64,000 bases of DNA from assembly GCA_000702025.1 (NCBI GenBank), contig JNKJ01000011.1, positions 186,001-250,000 on the forward strand. Direction: 5' to 3'. The stretch is from Blautia schinkii DSM 10518 (GTDB lineage: Bacteria; Bacillota; Clostridia; Lachnospirales; Lachnospiraceae). The position numbers and the translations under genes are program-made. Positions 1-9,036 of this stretch are shown here, in pieces (the first letter of the stretch is position 1; each line of letters opens with the position of its first letter). The notes under the pieces are model-generated. The model searched no databases and was not told the origin of the DNA. It was given only the letters and a program-made list of their open reading frames with translations.

Positions 1-1511
1 ATACCAATTTCCCCATCGTCTGTTTCTACCAGAATATCACTGTAGCCATCTCCTGACTCTTCATTGGAAGAAACGCTCCAGGTATCCTGAAACCCTAAGA
101 TTCCTAGCAGGATTCCATGGTAAAAATTCTCTTTCAACTGCTTTTTTACAAAGGTATCGCGGATACTGACCGTCCTTTTCAGATATTCTCCCAATCGTTT
201 TTCTACACACTCGGAATTTCCGTTTTTCAGGGCTTCGCAAAACTCTTTTAAAGCTTCCCCATTTTTCGGCACACTCTCCTTGAAAAATTCCATGATTTGT
301 GTGGTAAAGATTTTCCGTATCTCTATATTCGGAATAGCCAGGCGGAATTTATCCCCCTCCGGCTTTCCCCTCTGGGTAAGATATCCAGTAGTAAACAGGA
401 CGCTCCACAGATTGTCAATAGAAGCATACATATCATGATAGGTCAAATCCTGATGGATTTCCTTTGTGATGACCTCACCTGCCACCAGTTGTTCCAACTC
501 CCGCCTTATAACTGCTTTATCCGATTCCCGGACGAAACGCCTGACAGCTTCATTGCTGCTGGTATTCGTCCAATAATTCTTAGGCTGTGCATCCGGTTCC
601 GCCCGCAGGGCATCGCAAAAATTGATCACATCCCAGGGGCAGTACACCTCTGCATTTCCAAACTGATAGCCGTTATACCATTCCTTAATCTCTTTGTAAT
701 GCCCCGAAAGTCCATAATATTCCAGCATTTCCCTTACTTCACTGTCCGTAAAACCAAAGTATTCATCAAACTGTACGTCTGCGACTGACAAAATCTTGAG
801 GTTATTCAGCCCTGTAAAAATACTCTCCTTAGAGATGCGCATACATCCGGTCAATACTGCGAATTTCAGGCTGTCATTGGTCTTCAGCGCATGTTCAAAC
901 ATATTCCGGATAAACAGCACCATTTGGTCGTAGTATCCACGTTCAAATGCCTTTGCCAATGGAACATCATACTCATCAATCAGTAGGATTACTTTGCTTT
1001 TATGATGCTTTTCAAGAAGCTCCGACAGGACTTTCAGACTGCTGCACAAAACGCCCTCGCTCATGTCCGCCTTAAGGAGTGTAACAAGCGCATCTTTATC
1101 ATAAGGAGTAAGCTCTTCACTGTCCAAAAGATACTGAAATCTCCTGGCCTCCCCGCGGATAATCTGAACCGCCATATCCAGCGTTTTTTCATAAGTTCCT
1201 GCATTTATCCCTTTCAAAGAAATAAATATCACAGGAAATTTCCCCATGTATTCTTCGCAAAGAGAAGTCTCTTCCGAGATTTTTAAATTGCTGAAAATCT
1301 CTTTATTTCCATTTAGTTCAAAAAAATTCTTCAACATACTCATATTTAAAGATTTTCCGAACCTTCTTGGACGCGTGAAAAGAGTGACCTCGGCCCAATT
1401 ATTTAAAAGTTCTTTAATAAGATATGTCTTATCTAAATAATAGAAATCTTCTGTCTGCAATTTTTCAAAGTTCTCAATTCCTATTGGAAGTTTCTTTTTC
1501 CTGCCTTCCAT
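1..1511 (-). CDS. AAA-ATPase-like / PD-(D/E)XK nuclease-fused protein, 3' end outside the window
   Basis: Reads without a stop from the ATG at 1511 to the window edge (about 503 residues). AAGGAG lies about 12 nt before the start. The N-terminus carries a P-loop with RPRRFGKS (residues 47-54), a Walker-B-like VILLIDEYD (about 174-182) and the LPIGIENF start typical of the 'AAA-ATPase-like domain' family. The last residues visible (GDGYSDILVETDDGEIG) fit the beginning of the PD-(D/E)XK nuclease module that ends these proteins. The family is very common in gut Clostridia and Bacteroidetes, often in many copies. Its role is not established; mobile-element or defence-like roles have been suggested. 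The call is firm for the family and open for function. Confidence 0.85.
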   Translation of the reverse strand, partial: MEGRKKKLPIGIENFEKLQTEDFYYLDKTYLIKELLNNWAEVTLFTRPRRFGKSLNMSMLKNFFELNGNKEIFSNLKISEETSLCEEYMGKFPVIFISLKGINAGTYEKTLDMAVQIIRGEARRFQYLLDSEELTPYDKDALVTLLKADMSEGVLCSSLKVLSELLEKHHKSKVILLIDEYDVPLAKAFERGYYDQMVLFIRNMFEHALKTNDSLKFAVLTGCMRISKESIFTGLNNLKILSVADVQFDEYFGFTDSEVREMLEYYGLSGHYKEIKEWYNGYQFGNAEVYCPWDVINFCDALRAEPDAQPKNYWTNTSSNEAVRRFVRESDKAVIRRELEQLVAGEVITKEIHQDLTYHDMYASIDNLWSVLFTTGYLTQRGKPEGDKFRLAIPNIEIRKIFTTQIMEFFKESVPKNGEALKEFCEALKNGNSECVEKRLGEYLKRTVSIRDTFVKKQLKENFYHGILLGILGFQDTWSVSSNEESGDGYSDILVETDDGEIG

Positions 1512-1807
1512 TCCCTCATCACACTCCTTAGCTAATCTCTGCTTTTATGTGAATGCCCATCCTTTTGCTTGTGTGTCTGGGGATGTCCGTGCATTAATGC
1601 CCAGAAACACCTCGTGGGATATTCGCCGCTGAACAGTTGCAATTTCTTTTCATTATATCAGAAGTCATCCGTAAATCCTACTGCCATTTGAAAAAACTAT
1701 TCTTCACAATAAATGCTTTTATATTATCCCCCTATAGCAGGAAAATCCCCATATAGTATGATAAGGATTGGGCTGTATACCTTGTAATGCCTTGTAGTGC
1801 CTTATAT

Positions 1808-1875
1808 ATCACAACGCAATATTCATCACAACGCAATATTCATCACAACGTCATATATATCACAGTGTCATATGT
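1808..1875. repeat. Four tandem 17-bp units
   Basis: Four head-to-tail 17-bp units begin at 1808, 1825, 1842 and 1859. The first two are identical (ATCACAACGCAATATTC); the third and fourth diverge but keep ATCACA and the spacing. A second, shorter periodicity (CCTTGTAATG, CCTTGTAGTG, CCTTATATAT) lies just before, from about 1790. The array sits in the 586-bp gap between the divergent ATPase and lipoprotein genes. There are no spacers, so it is not a CRISPR array. Its role is unknown. Confidence 0.6.
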
Positions 1876-1974
1876 CCGTAACGTATTTGTCATGTCCACG
1901 AATTTATTGTATATTTCACACAACAATCATTGATTTCATCCAGCCTTCCAGGTGATATTTATGCAAAAAACAAA

Positions 1975-2003
1975 TTGCATCCCCCTCACCAAGCTGATAT
2001 AAT
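1975..2003 (+). promoter_or_regulatory. Sigma-A-type promoter for the binding-protein/AraC pair
   Basis: TTGCAT (1975-1980), a 17-bp spacer and a perfect TATAAT (1998-2003) lie about 95 nt before the lipoprotein start. An AAGGGGG ribosome site precedes that start. The remaining 1512-1974 gap holds only the short repeats. Confidence 0.65.
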
Positions 2004-2097
2004 ATATGAAAAAATCACACAAACATATGAATTAACTATCTTTTTTCAAGCCCCTTTTTTCCATATAATTGACTTATAAGAAAGGGGGTACTGACTT

Positions 2098-3090
2098 ATG
2101 AAAAAACAACTTTTAATGTTCGCAGTGCTGCTGTCCACCTTTACATTGTGGGGCTGTTCCCGCAAGCCGGACGGAGTCACGGTAACAGAGACAAAAATCG
2201 AACAACTCACCCCGGACAAAGCCTCAGGCATTACAATCGGCTGGTCCGTGTACACATTAGACAATGAATTCTTCCAGCGCATGGATGATGCCATCCGAGA
2301 GGAAGCTGTGGAAAAAGGCGTGACCCTTCTGGCACATGCCCAGAATTACGACAGCCAGGAGATGGTAAAGGCGTGTAAAAGCATGATCGCGCAGGATGTG
2401 GATGCCCTCTTGGTTTCTCCCTGCGAGCCTGACAAAATGCCGGAAATCATTGACGCAGCCCACGAACGGGATATCCCGGTTGTGATCGTGGACATCGGAG
2501 ACGGAGGCGGCGATAAGGATGCCATCATCATCTCCAACGGTTATGAAGGCGGTAAGGAAATGGGCGATTACGTCATCAGCCTTCTGGAAGAGAAAAACAT
2601 CGAAAGCAAAAAGCTTGGAATTGTCAAATGTGAGGATACTGCCGTATATGCCAACCAGCGCGGCGAAGGTTTCCGAGAAACCGTGGAGGCCGCAGGCTAT
2701 GAAATCGCCGTCCAGGAAAAGGGCGATTCCAAGGAGGTCCTTGGCTATGAGGCAGCGAAAAAAATGCTTGAGAAGGAACCCGACCTGGCCGCCATCTTTT
2801 CCGAAAACGACATGATGGCACTTGGCGTGACCAAGGCTGTCAAAGAAGCAGGAAGCGAAGCCCTTATTTTCGGATATGACGGAAACTCCCTGGCTATCAA
2901 TGCCATCATTGAGAAAAAAATGCACGGAACCATGAAGCAGGATGCTGAAGGAATGGGCATAAAAGGAATGGAGATTGCCCTTAAGCTTATCCACAATGAG
3001 GAAATCACCTACGGCAATCCCGAAACAAAGGAAATCTTTGTGGAGGGCTACATCATCGGTGAGGACAGTGATATTGTAAAAAAACAGTAA
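2098..3090 (+). CDS. Sugar-binding lipoprotein (periplasmic-binding-protein type, ribose/galactose family)
   Basis: 330 residues. The signal peptide ends in a lipobox LWGC with Cys20 as the predicted lipidation site. The rest is a two-lobe type-1 periplasmic-binding fold (Peripla_BP_4): the start of lobe 1 reads TIGWSVYTLDNEFFQRM, and the substrate/hinge region includes VSPCEP and GYDGNSLA. Such proteins deliver a sugar to an ABC importer or to a sensor kinase. No permease, ATPase or kinase gene follows; the next gene is an AraC regulator. The protein may therefore serve a transporter elsewhere or act in sensing. The specific ligand cannot be read from the sequence. Confidence 0.85.
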   Translation: MKKQLLMFAVLLSTFTLWGCSRKPDGVTVTETKIEQLTPDKASGITIGWSVYTLDNEFFQRMDDAIREEAVEKGVTLLAHAQNYDSQEMVKACKSMIAQDVDALLVSPCEPDKMPEIIDAAHERDIPVVIVDIGDGGGDKDAIIISNGYEGGKEMGDYVISLLEEKNIESKKLGIVKCEDTAVYANQRGEGFRETVEAAGYEIAVQEKGDSKEVLGYEAAKKMLEKEPDLAAIFSENDMMALGVTKAVKEAGSEALIFGYDGNSLAINAIIEKKMHGTMKQDAEGMGIKGMEIALKLIHNEEITYGNPETKEIFVEGYIIGEDSDIVKKQ

Positions 3091-3139
3091 GATTTTATCT
3101 GCGTCAGCATGAATATCAATACATTAAGGAGGCGGTTTT

Positions 3140-4111
3140 ATGAGGCAGGCAGAAAACAGTGCTTTGGTGACTGTAACTTCAGAATTAAAGAAACATACGG
3201 TTCTTCCCGACGCAATCCTGCCTCAGACGCTTCTGAAATACAGCCGTCGTCTCACCGAGAGCAGTTACGTCATCCAGAATTTCCACCAGATTTCCGAGAA
3301 ATTGCCGGAAGCAGAAAATATATACATTTTGGGACACGACATGAACGACGACTTCCCGGAACACCGCCACGACTACTATGAAATCTGCTACGTATGCGAA
3401 GGCGAAGTACTCAATATCATTGACGGAAATGAAATCTATATGTCCCAGGGCGAGCTTGCCATCGTCAATCCCAAGGGCAGGCAGGCGCTGCGTTACCTGG
3501 GAAAGCGCTCCCTGCTTCTGAACTTCTGTCTGAAAAAGGAATTGTTCAGCCGCACGCTGAAATCCTTTTACGAGGACGACAACCCTGTATCCGCATTTCT
3601 GCGTGGTGAGATTCCGGAGGGCCGCAATTACATGTTTTTCTCCGCCCAGCAGGACGGCCAGGCCCAGGCGATCATTTCAAACATAATCCAGGAGTACACC
3701 CAGGCAGGCTTCCGTCAGACTTATGCGCTGGAGGCGTATTTCATCCTTCTCTTTACCCATCTCACCCGCATGGGCGAGTACAGCTATTACGGTGTGGACA
3801 AAAAAACCCTGGAAATGATAGAAGAGCTCAAAAAAAGAGGAGCCACGGAGAGCATAGCCTCCGTGGCCCGAAGTTTTGGTTATCATCCGGGATATTTCAC
3901 CCTCTACATTAAGAAGCACACAGGCCGAAGCTGCAAAGATATCGTCCAGGAATCAAAGCTTCTAAAAGCCCTGGATGAGCTTGCGCACACGGACTACCGC
4001 ATTAACGACATTGCCGCAGACTGCGGATACACAAGTGCCAGCCACTTCTACCGCATCTTCCGGGAAACCTACGGCATGACACCGGGCGAATACAGGCGCA
4101 GACTTTTATGA
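3140..4111 (+). CDS. AraC-family transcriptional regulator with N-terminal cupin
   Basis: 323 residues, starting at an ATG 8 nt after AAGGAGG. The first part (about residues 50-130) is a cupin-like sugar-sensing domain with HRHDYYEICYV. The C-terminal about 100 residues contain two helix-turn-helix motifs (IASVARSFGYHPGYF and INDIAADCGYTSASHFYRIF) and the family ending YGMTPGEYRR. It lies 49 nt after the binding-protein gene and is probably co-transcribed, so a sugar-responsive regulator paired with the lipoprotein is a reasonable inference. The direct targets are not visible. Confidence 0.9.
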   Translation: MRQAENSALVTVTSELKKHTVLPDAILPQTLLKYSRRLTESSYVIQNFHQISEKLPEAENIYILGHDMNDDFPEHRHDYYEICYVCEGEVLNIIDGNEIYMSQGELAIVNPKGRQALRYLGKRSLLLNFCLKKELFSRTLKSFYEDDNPVSAFLRGEIPEGRNYMFFSAQQDGQAQAIISNIIQEYTQAGFRQTYALEAYFILLFTHLTRMGEYSYYGVDKKTLEMIEELKKRGATESIASVARSFGYHPGYFTLYIKKHTGRSCKDIVQESKLLKALDELAHTDYRINDIAADCGYTSASHFYRIFRETYGMTPGEYRRRLL

Positions 4112-4130
4112 AATCTGCGCCTGTATTTAT
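4091..4130 (+). terminator. Hairpin terminator overlapping the AraC stop codon
   Basis: TACAGGCGCAGA (4091-4102) pairs with TCTGCGCCTGTA (4114-4125) and is followed by a weak T-rich run. The stem spans the end of the AraC coding sequence and its TGA stop, an economical rho-independent-like terminator. Confidence 0.6.
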
Positions 4131-4232
4131 ATACGTGATATAAATGCTTAATAAACATGCCTCATATACGCCTCTATATGCCTGTTCTATATGCCTTGTG
4201 TATATAAGTCTTTGAATTGCATATATGTATCC

Positions 4233-5201
4233 TTATGCGAATTTCACAGTTTTCTGTACTGTATGTGTGATATTATAATACGAATCTCCGTATACACCTG
4301 TCATCCAACCCATAAACTGCGCCTCCGGATCATAGTATTTCCCGCTTATTTTTACCCAGCAGTGCCGGGTCAGGCCATCCGGTGCATCGTCACGACTGCC
4401 GGATACCCGGCCGCACACTACATAAGGCGTATATCCAACCTCATAAGCCAAGGCCGCGAAACCACAGGCAAATCCATAGCAATTCCCTCTGCCCTCATTA
4501 AGTATTTTCAACGCAGTCTCTTTTTGCCAACCGCTTTTGTTGAGATTCGGATAGTACAAATTTGAATACCGGAATTTGCTCTTACTTGTCATATAGTTCC
4601 AGCAAGCGCTCAGTTTCTGTGCTTTTGTCATGCTCTTATTAGTAATAGAATTCACTACACGCATGGATTTTATTTTTAATTGAGACGCCGTATTATTTTT
4701 TGCCGCCCCGGACGCAGTAAAGCTAATCCCTTTATAAGCCTTGTTTTTATAAAGCCTGCCCTTGCTGTCCGCATAATACAGCTTATTGCTAAGTACCATC
4801 CAACCCGTCGCAGCCTGCCCGTTCTTATTCACATAATAAGAATACTTGCCAACCTGAACGATAGAACTTTTAGCCGGCTGCATAAGCTGTCCCGCTGTAT
4901 TGAACACGTACAATTTCCCATCAATCTTCAAGCTATAGGTGGCCGCATAACCTTTGGCAGTAAAATAATACTGCTTTTTATTAATCTTTCTCCAGGAATT
5001 GGTAACCTTTTTACCATTTACATAATAGTAATATTTACCGTTCTCCTTTTTCAGCCCTTTCTTCACCGAGGCCTGAAGCACATCTGCCTCCGAAGCCTCC
5101 TCAACCGGAGAAGCGGACACAGGAATGCAGAGCTGCAGCACAAAGATACTGGCAATAACCAATAAAATTGCTTTTAACTTTTTCATACCTTTTAATTTCA
5201 A
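4233..5201 (-). CDS. Secreted cell-wall-binding protein with transglutaminase-like domain
   Basis: Best start is TTG at 5201, with AAAGGAGA 8 nt upstream (322 residues); an ATG five codons later is an alternative. A signal peptide is followed by choline-binding-like (CW_binding_1) repeats at about 48-150 (GKYYYYVNGKKVTNSW, NKKQYYFTAKGYAA, GKYSYYVNKNGQAATGW). A transglutaminase/protease-like domain carries Cys241 (GRGNCYGFACG), His280 (TRHCWV) and Asp291 (YYDPEAQ), a plausible catalytic triad. It probably acts on peptides at the cell wall as a cysteine peptidase or cross-linker. It belongs to a group of similar proteins at 9.0-10.5 kb. Confidence 0.85.
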   Translation of the reverse strand: MKLKGMKKLKAILLVIASIFVLQLCIPVSASPVEEASEADVLQASVKKGLKKENGKYYYYVNGKKVTNSWRKINKKQYYFTAKGYAATYSLKIDGKLYVFNTAGQLMQPAKSSIVQVGKYSYYVNKNGQAATGWMVLSNKLYYADSKGRLYKNKAYKGISFTASGAAKNNTASQLKIKSMRVVNSITNKSMTKAQKLSACWNYMTSKSKFRYSNLYYPNLNKSGWQKETALKILNEGRGNCYGFACGFAALAYEVGYTPYVVCGRVSGSRDDAPDGLTRHCWVKISGKYYDPEAQFMGWMTGVYGDSYYNITHTVQKTVKFA

Positions 5202-5250
5202 TACAATCTCTCCTTTAATCAATTACACATGTCTATCTTCAAAATATTCT

Positions 5251-6210
5251 TTAGTAATCCTCATAAGCGACACTGCCATCCGAATAGGTAATCTCATAAT
5301 AACCATGGCCGCTTCCATCGCAGTCATCATATGCCTCACGGCTTACCTCATAAACCTCCTGGGGCTGGGAATTCTCAGCCGCCGCTGCATCTGCCGCTGC
5401 CTGAGCCGCCGCTGCCGCATCTGCTTCCGCCTGTGCTGCCGCTGCTGCCTGAGCCGCTGCTGCAGCTTCTGCTTCCTGCTTTGCCTTCAATGCAGCTTCT
5501 ACACTTGCCTTATCCTCTGTGAGATAGCTGTGGTACGCATACCCTGTCACAGAATCACTCTCTACCTTTAACCATCCCGGCACAGCTCCAACTACCTTCC
5601 ACTCCTCGCCAAGCGCAGCCACTTTTAAAGATTCCGAATCCTTATTAGCTTCCTTACGGATATTCACATTTGTGGATACATACATGGTTATGGGCTGGTC
5701 AAACTTTTTCTCATCGGCAGTCTCCAAAACCTCCTGCTCCTTACTGTTCTCATCCTGGTATTTTATATAAAGAAATCCATACTCATCAAACAATACAGGC
5801 TCTTTCCACGTATCAGCTTCCACCTTTAAGAATGTATGGATATCACCGCCTTCTTCTGTCAAAACCAGTTCAAAGCTTTTCTCCTCTGCCAAGGAATCCT
5901 GTGTTTCTTTGGAATTCTGGGCATCCTTGTCCGACTTCTGTTCTGTTTCTGCCTGCTACAATTCTACCTTAGAGATATTGCGTTCGGTCTGATTTTTTAC
6001 AGTTACAATTCCCGTCTCCAGAGTAATGTCAAAATCTACGACCGGCTCTTCCTTTTTATCGGCTTCTTTATCGACATCTTTCTCCGCCTCACTTTCTGCC
6101 GCTGCCGCCTCCGTCTCCGGCTGGGCAGCCATAAGCACTGCCGGGCTGGTAACTCCCATCGCTGCCGCAACAGTGAGACTTAACATTGTTTTTACAAATT
6201 TCGCTTTCAT
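5251..6210 (-). pseudogene. Secreted SH3-domain protein interrupted by an in-frame TAG
   Basis: An 84-residue N-terminus (signal peptide, then acidic Ala/Glu linker) stops at TAG 5956-5958. The same frame continues past the stop without further interruption to 5251. It carries a beta-rich segment, a bacterial SH3 domain (MYVSTNVNIRKEANKDS) and a long Ala/Gln coiled segment with a C-terminal tail ending SYDGSVAYEDY-like (YEITYSDGSVAYEDY). The sequence right after the stop starts with CAG, so a CAG-to-TAG change is a simple explanation. The domain around the break (NQTERNISKVEL on one side, FELVLTEEGG on the other) reads as one domain cut in two. Either a nonsense mutant or an amber read-through gene; the former is likelier. 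The C-terminal piece alone could only start at TTG 5892 and would lack an export signal. Confidence 0.75.
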
Positions 6211-6225
6211 AGTTGATGTTCCTCC

Positions 6226-7620
6226 TTAAATCATGTCTTGATATATCTTGTAAAGTTTTTTATCCTTGCTGATAAATATCTCCAGAGTATTTTCCTCTGC
6301 TTTCAGCTTATCTGCGGACAGATACACGCAGAATCCATTGTCATCCGTCCCCGACTCTGTCTTAACATCCATTGGGAATGCCTCATAGGCCGCTGCACCG
6401 TTGAGCCTGAGATAAATCCCCGACTCTGTGTCAAGCTGCCCGGAAAGGATCCGGCCTGTAATCTGCACTCTTGGTCCCATAGCTTTCATCTGCACATCAA
6501 GAGCACCGTCCAAACTACTCTCCGCCATATCTCCGGTCAGCGGAATTTCCCCCGCATCCAGAACAGGCGGCGACTGTGCCACCTCCGGCAAAAACCGCTC
6601 CGCGCGCACCACGATCACGGTATCCGCAGCATTTACATCCACATCACTTAAATTATAAGGCACACCTCTGGAAAAATAAGCATTTGCATACGCATCAGCC
6701 ATAAAAGGCAGAAGCGCATTTCCAAAGGAATCCCTGTACATCACCAGGCTCCCTCTCTTCGATGGATTCACCGTGGTAATCTTCGGGTCAAAATTGCTGC
6801 CAACCTCTCCCACATATGCGAAGGAAGTAGGTTTATCAAAATAGATTTCATCCTCAGGCTCCATGGCCAGGGGGTAAAGCATTTTATCGAGGTCGCCCTC
6901 AAAATCCGTACGGACCGCATAAGCCTCCTCATCATAGGAATCATGCTCTTTGCCAGCGGCCGTCAGCAAAGCATCCGCCGCCAGCGCCGCACCTTTATTA
7001 TTCCAGTGCGAATCCCTTTGATGATACAAAGTCTCACTCTCTGCGTCAAAAACTGCCTGAAGGTCCGCATACGCCACACCCTCTTTTTCAAGATATGGCT
7101 TCAGTCTTTTTAAATTATTGTCCTCTGTCACCTTCAGACTGTCATAATAAGGCATATGCTCTCCGTATAATGTATTCTTATTGGGCGCCGCCGCAAAAAG
7201 GAATTTCACGCCGCGCTCCGTAAGATAGTCCTGCATCATCGAAAGCGTATGAGATATATTATAAAGGCTCCGCTCTGACAAAAGCTCTGTCCCCAGATAA
7301 TCATCCAGAGAATCCTTATAATAGAGCCAGCCGTCTTTTCCCTGGATTACGCCCTCAGCGGTTGATACTCCTAAAATCTTACCATGAAGCAGTGCATTGG
7401 CTGTAACCAGCTCATTTCGGAAAGCAAAGTGCTCCTGGAAATAATCCCCGGCCTGCGAAAGCCATTCCACATTTACGCCCTCTTCTGTCTTAAGCTTTGG
7501 AAATTCAGCCAGCTCCCTGTTTTCCGAGGAGGCTTCCTCCTTCACAAAAAGCATCCCCAAAAGCGGACACAGGCAGATTACAAAAAAAATAACACAATAT
7601 AGCTGTTTTAATCTCTTCAT
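6226..7620 (-). CDS. DHHW/AlgX-like cell-envelope protein of an O-acylation pair
   Basis: 464 residues with one N-terminal membrane anchor (about residues 6-26) and an extracytoplasmic SGNH-like domain. The DxHW signature is present as RDSHWNNKGAALAADAL, and other family landmarks include GKDGWLYY and MYRDSFGNALLPF. Such proteins partner with MBOAT acyltransferases to move acetyl groups onto exported polymers, as AlgX/AlgJ do with AlgI. The MBOAT gene lies immediately upstream (13-nt gap), so the two very likely act together. The acceptor polymer is not identified. Confidence 0.85.
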   Translation of the reverse strand: MKRLKQLYCVIFFVICLCPLLGMLFVKEEASSENRELAEFPKLKTEEGVNVEWLSQAGDYFQEHFAFRNELVTANALLHGKILGVSTAEGVIQGKDGWLYYKDSLDDYLGTELLSERSLYNISHTLSMMQDYLTERGVKFLFAAAPNKNTLYGEHMPYYDSLKVTEDNNLKRLKPYLEKEGVAYADLQAVFDAESETLYHQRDSHWNNKGAALAADALLTAAGKEHDSYDEEAYAVRTDFEGDLDKMLYPLAMEPEDEIYFDKPTSFAYVGEVGSNFDPKITTVNPSKRGSLVMYRDSFGNALLPFMADAYANAYFSRGVPYNLSDVDVNAADTVIVVRAERFLPEVAQSPPVLDAGEIPLTGDMAESSLDGALDVQMKAMGPRVQITGRILSGQLDTESGIYLRLNGAAAYEAFPMDVKTESGTDDNGFCVYLSADKLKAEENTLEIFISKDKKLYKIYQDMI

Positions 7621-7632
7621 CTCCTGTGCCTC

Positions 7633-9027
7633 CTAAAATCTAAAGTAAATGAATGGATTGTAGGTGCCGCTGGCAAGGCTTAAAATACAGACCACAAGCC
7701 CTGCAGCACTCAGAATATACGCAGCCGCCTCATACCCGCGCCTGCCCCTGCACAGCTTATTAAGAGGAAGAGAAGCCAGGATTGCGAAAACCAGCGTAAG
7801 CAGATATACAGGTGTTAGCTGCCGAAGCACAAGGCTCATAGCCGCCGCGTCATAACGGAAACCACTAAACATCTGTTTCACCCAGAAAATCCCCTGACCC
7901 ATAGTCTCCGCGCGGAAAAACACAAATCCGATACACGCCACCAGCAAAGCATACACATGCTGGAAAAAACTCTTAATCCGACCGCCTTTCTCCCGGATAG
8001 CGGGCACATATTCCTCCAGCATCAAAAAGAACCCATGGTAAACGCCCCAAAACAGGAAATTCACCGCTGCCCCATGCCAGATTCCGGTGCACACAAACAC
8101 GATCATTTTATTGATTGCGGTACGAGCTTTCCCCTTACGGTTACCTCCCAGAGGAATGTAGAGATATTCTTTAAACCACCCTGACAGAGAAATATGCCAT
8201 CTCTGCCAAAATTCACGAATACTTGAGGATATGTAAGGATAATTGAAATTTTCTTTAAAATGAAAACCAAACATCCATCCAAGTCCAATCGCCATATCAC
8301 TATAACCGCTGAAATCAAAATAAATCTGCAGCATGTAGGAGACAGCTCCCAGCCATGCGCCCACACCGTTAATCTCTGCCTGAGGCGCCTGGAATAGGGT
8401 ATCCGCAACCAGCCCCATCACATTGGCTACCAGCACCTTCTTGCTCAATCCGGCAATAAACCGGCGCACTCCCGTGCTCACACCCTCGGTCGTCACAGTA
8501 CGGTTATCGATTTCCAATGCAATATCATGATATTTCACAATCGGCCCGGCAATCAACTGCGGGAAGAACGAAATATAAAGGAGCACCTTAGGAAAGCTCT
8601 TCTGTGCTTTCGTCACACCGCGGTAAACATCAATCACATAGGACATAGCCTGGAATGTAAAAAAGGAAATTCCGATGGGCATCCGCACCTCAGGCACAGG
8701 CAGGGAAAGTCCAAAAAGATTCTCCACTGTCTCAGCCAAAAATCCGGTGTATTTAAAAGCCACCAGCACGCCCAGATTTACCACAACACCCAGTACCACC
8801 CACAGTTTCTTCTGCCCCGGCCTGTTTCCAATCAGATATGCACAGGCATAATTCAGCAGAGATGAACAAATCAACAAAATCAGATACAACGGCTCCCCGT
8901 ATGCATAAAACAGCAGACTCGCCAAAACCAGCATGGCATTTTTCGTCCGCATTCCCGGTAAAACCAGGTGCAGGGCAAAGACCACCGGCAGAAACACACA
9001 AAGGAACACCATGGAACTAAAAACCAT
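7633..9027 (-). CDS. MBOAT-family O-acyltransferase (AlgI-like)
   Basis: 464-residue polytopic membrane protein beginning MVFSSMVFLCVFLPVVF, the usual start of AlgI/DltB-type MBOAT proteins. The family core is present: FFPQLIAGPIVKYHDI, YFDFSGYSDMAIGLG, FNYPYISSSIREFWQRWHISL and the catalytic His region IWHGAAVNFLFWGVYHG. It would pass an acyl (probably acetyl) group across the membrane to the DHHW partner downstream. It starts 9 nt after the stop of a cell-wall-repeat protein gene, and a weak GAGAG ribosome site is visible. Confidence 0.92.
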   Translation of the reverse strand: MVFSSMVFLCVFLPVVFALHLVLPGMRTKNAMLVLASLLFYAYGEPLYLILLICSSLLNYACAYLIGNRPGQKKLWVVLGVVVNLGVLVAFKYTGFLAETVENLFGLSLPVPEVRMPIGISFFTFQAMSYVIDVYRGVTKAQKSFPKVLLYISFFPQLIAGPIVKYHDIALEIDNRTVTTEGVSTGVRRFIAGLSKKVLVANVMGLVADTLFQAPQAEINGVGAWLGAVSYMLQIYFDFSGYSDMAIGLGWMFGFHFKENFNYPYISSSIREFWQRWHISLSGWFKEYLYIPLGGNRKGKARTAINKMIVFVCTGIWHGAAVNFLFWGVYHGFFLMLEEYVPAIREKGGRIKSFFQHVYALLVACIGFVFFRAETMGQGIFWVKQMFSGFRYDAAAMSLVLRQLTPVYLLTLVFAILASLPLNKLCRGRRGYEAAAYILSAAGLVVCILSLASGTYNPFIYFRF

Positions 9028-9036
9028 AATACACTC

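Noticed and set aside
297-1440. Plus-strand open frames at the left end
   Set aside because: They are opposite the clearly coding AAA-ATPase-like gene and have no features of their own.
1808-1875. Possible CRISPR array
   Set aside because: Units are adjacent without spacers and no cas gene is in the window.
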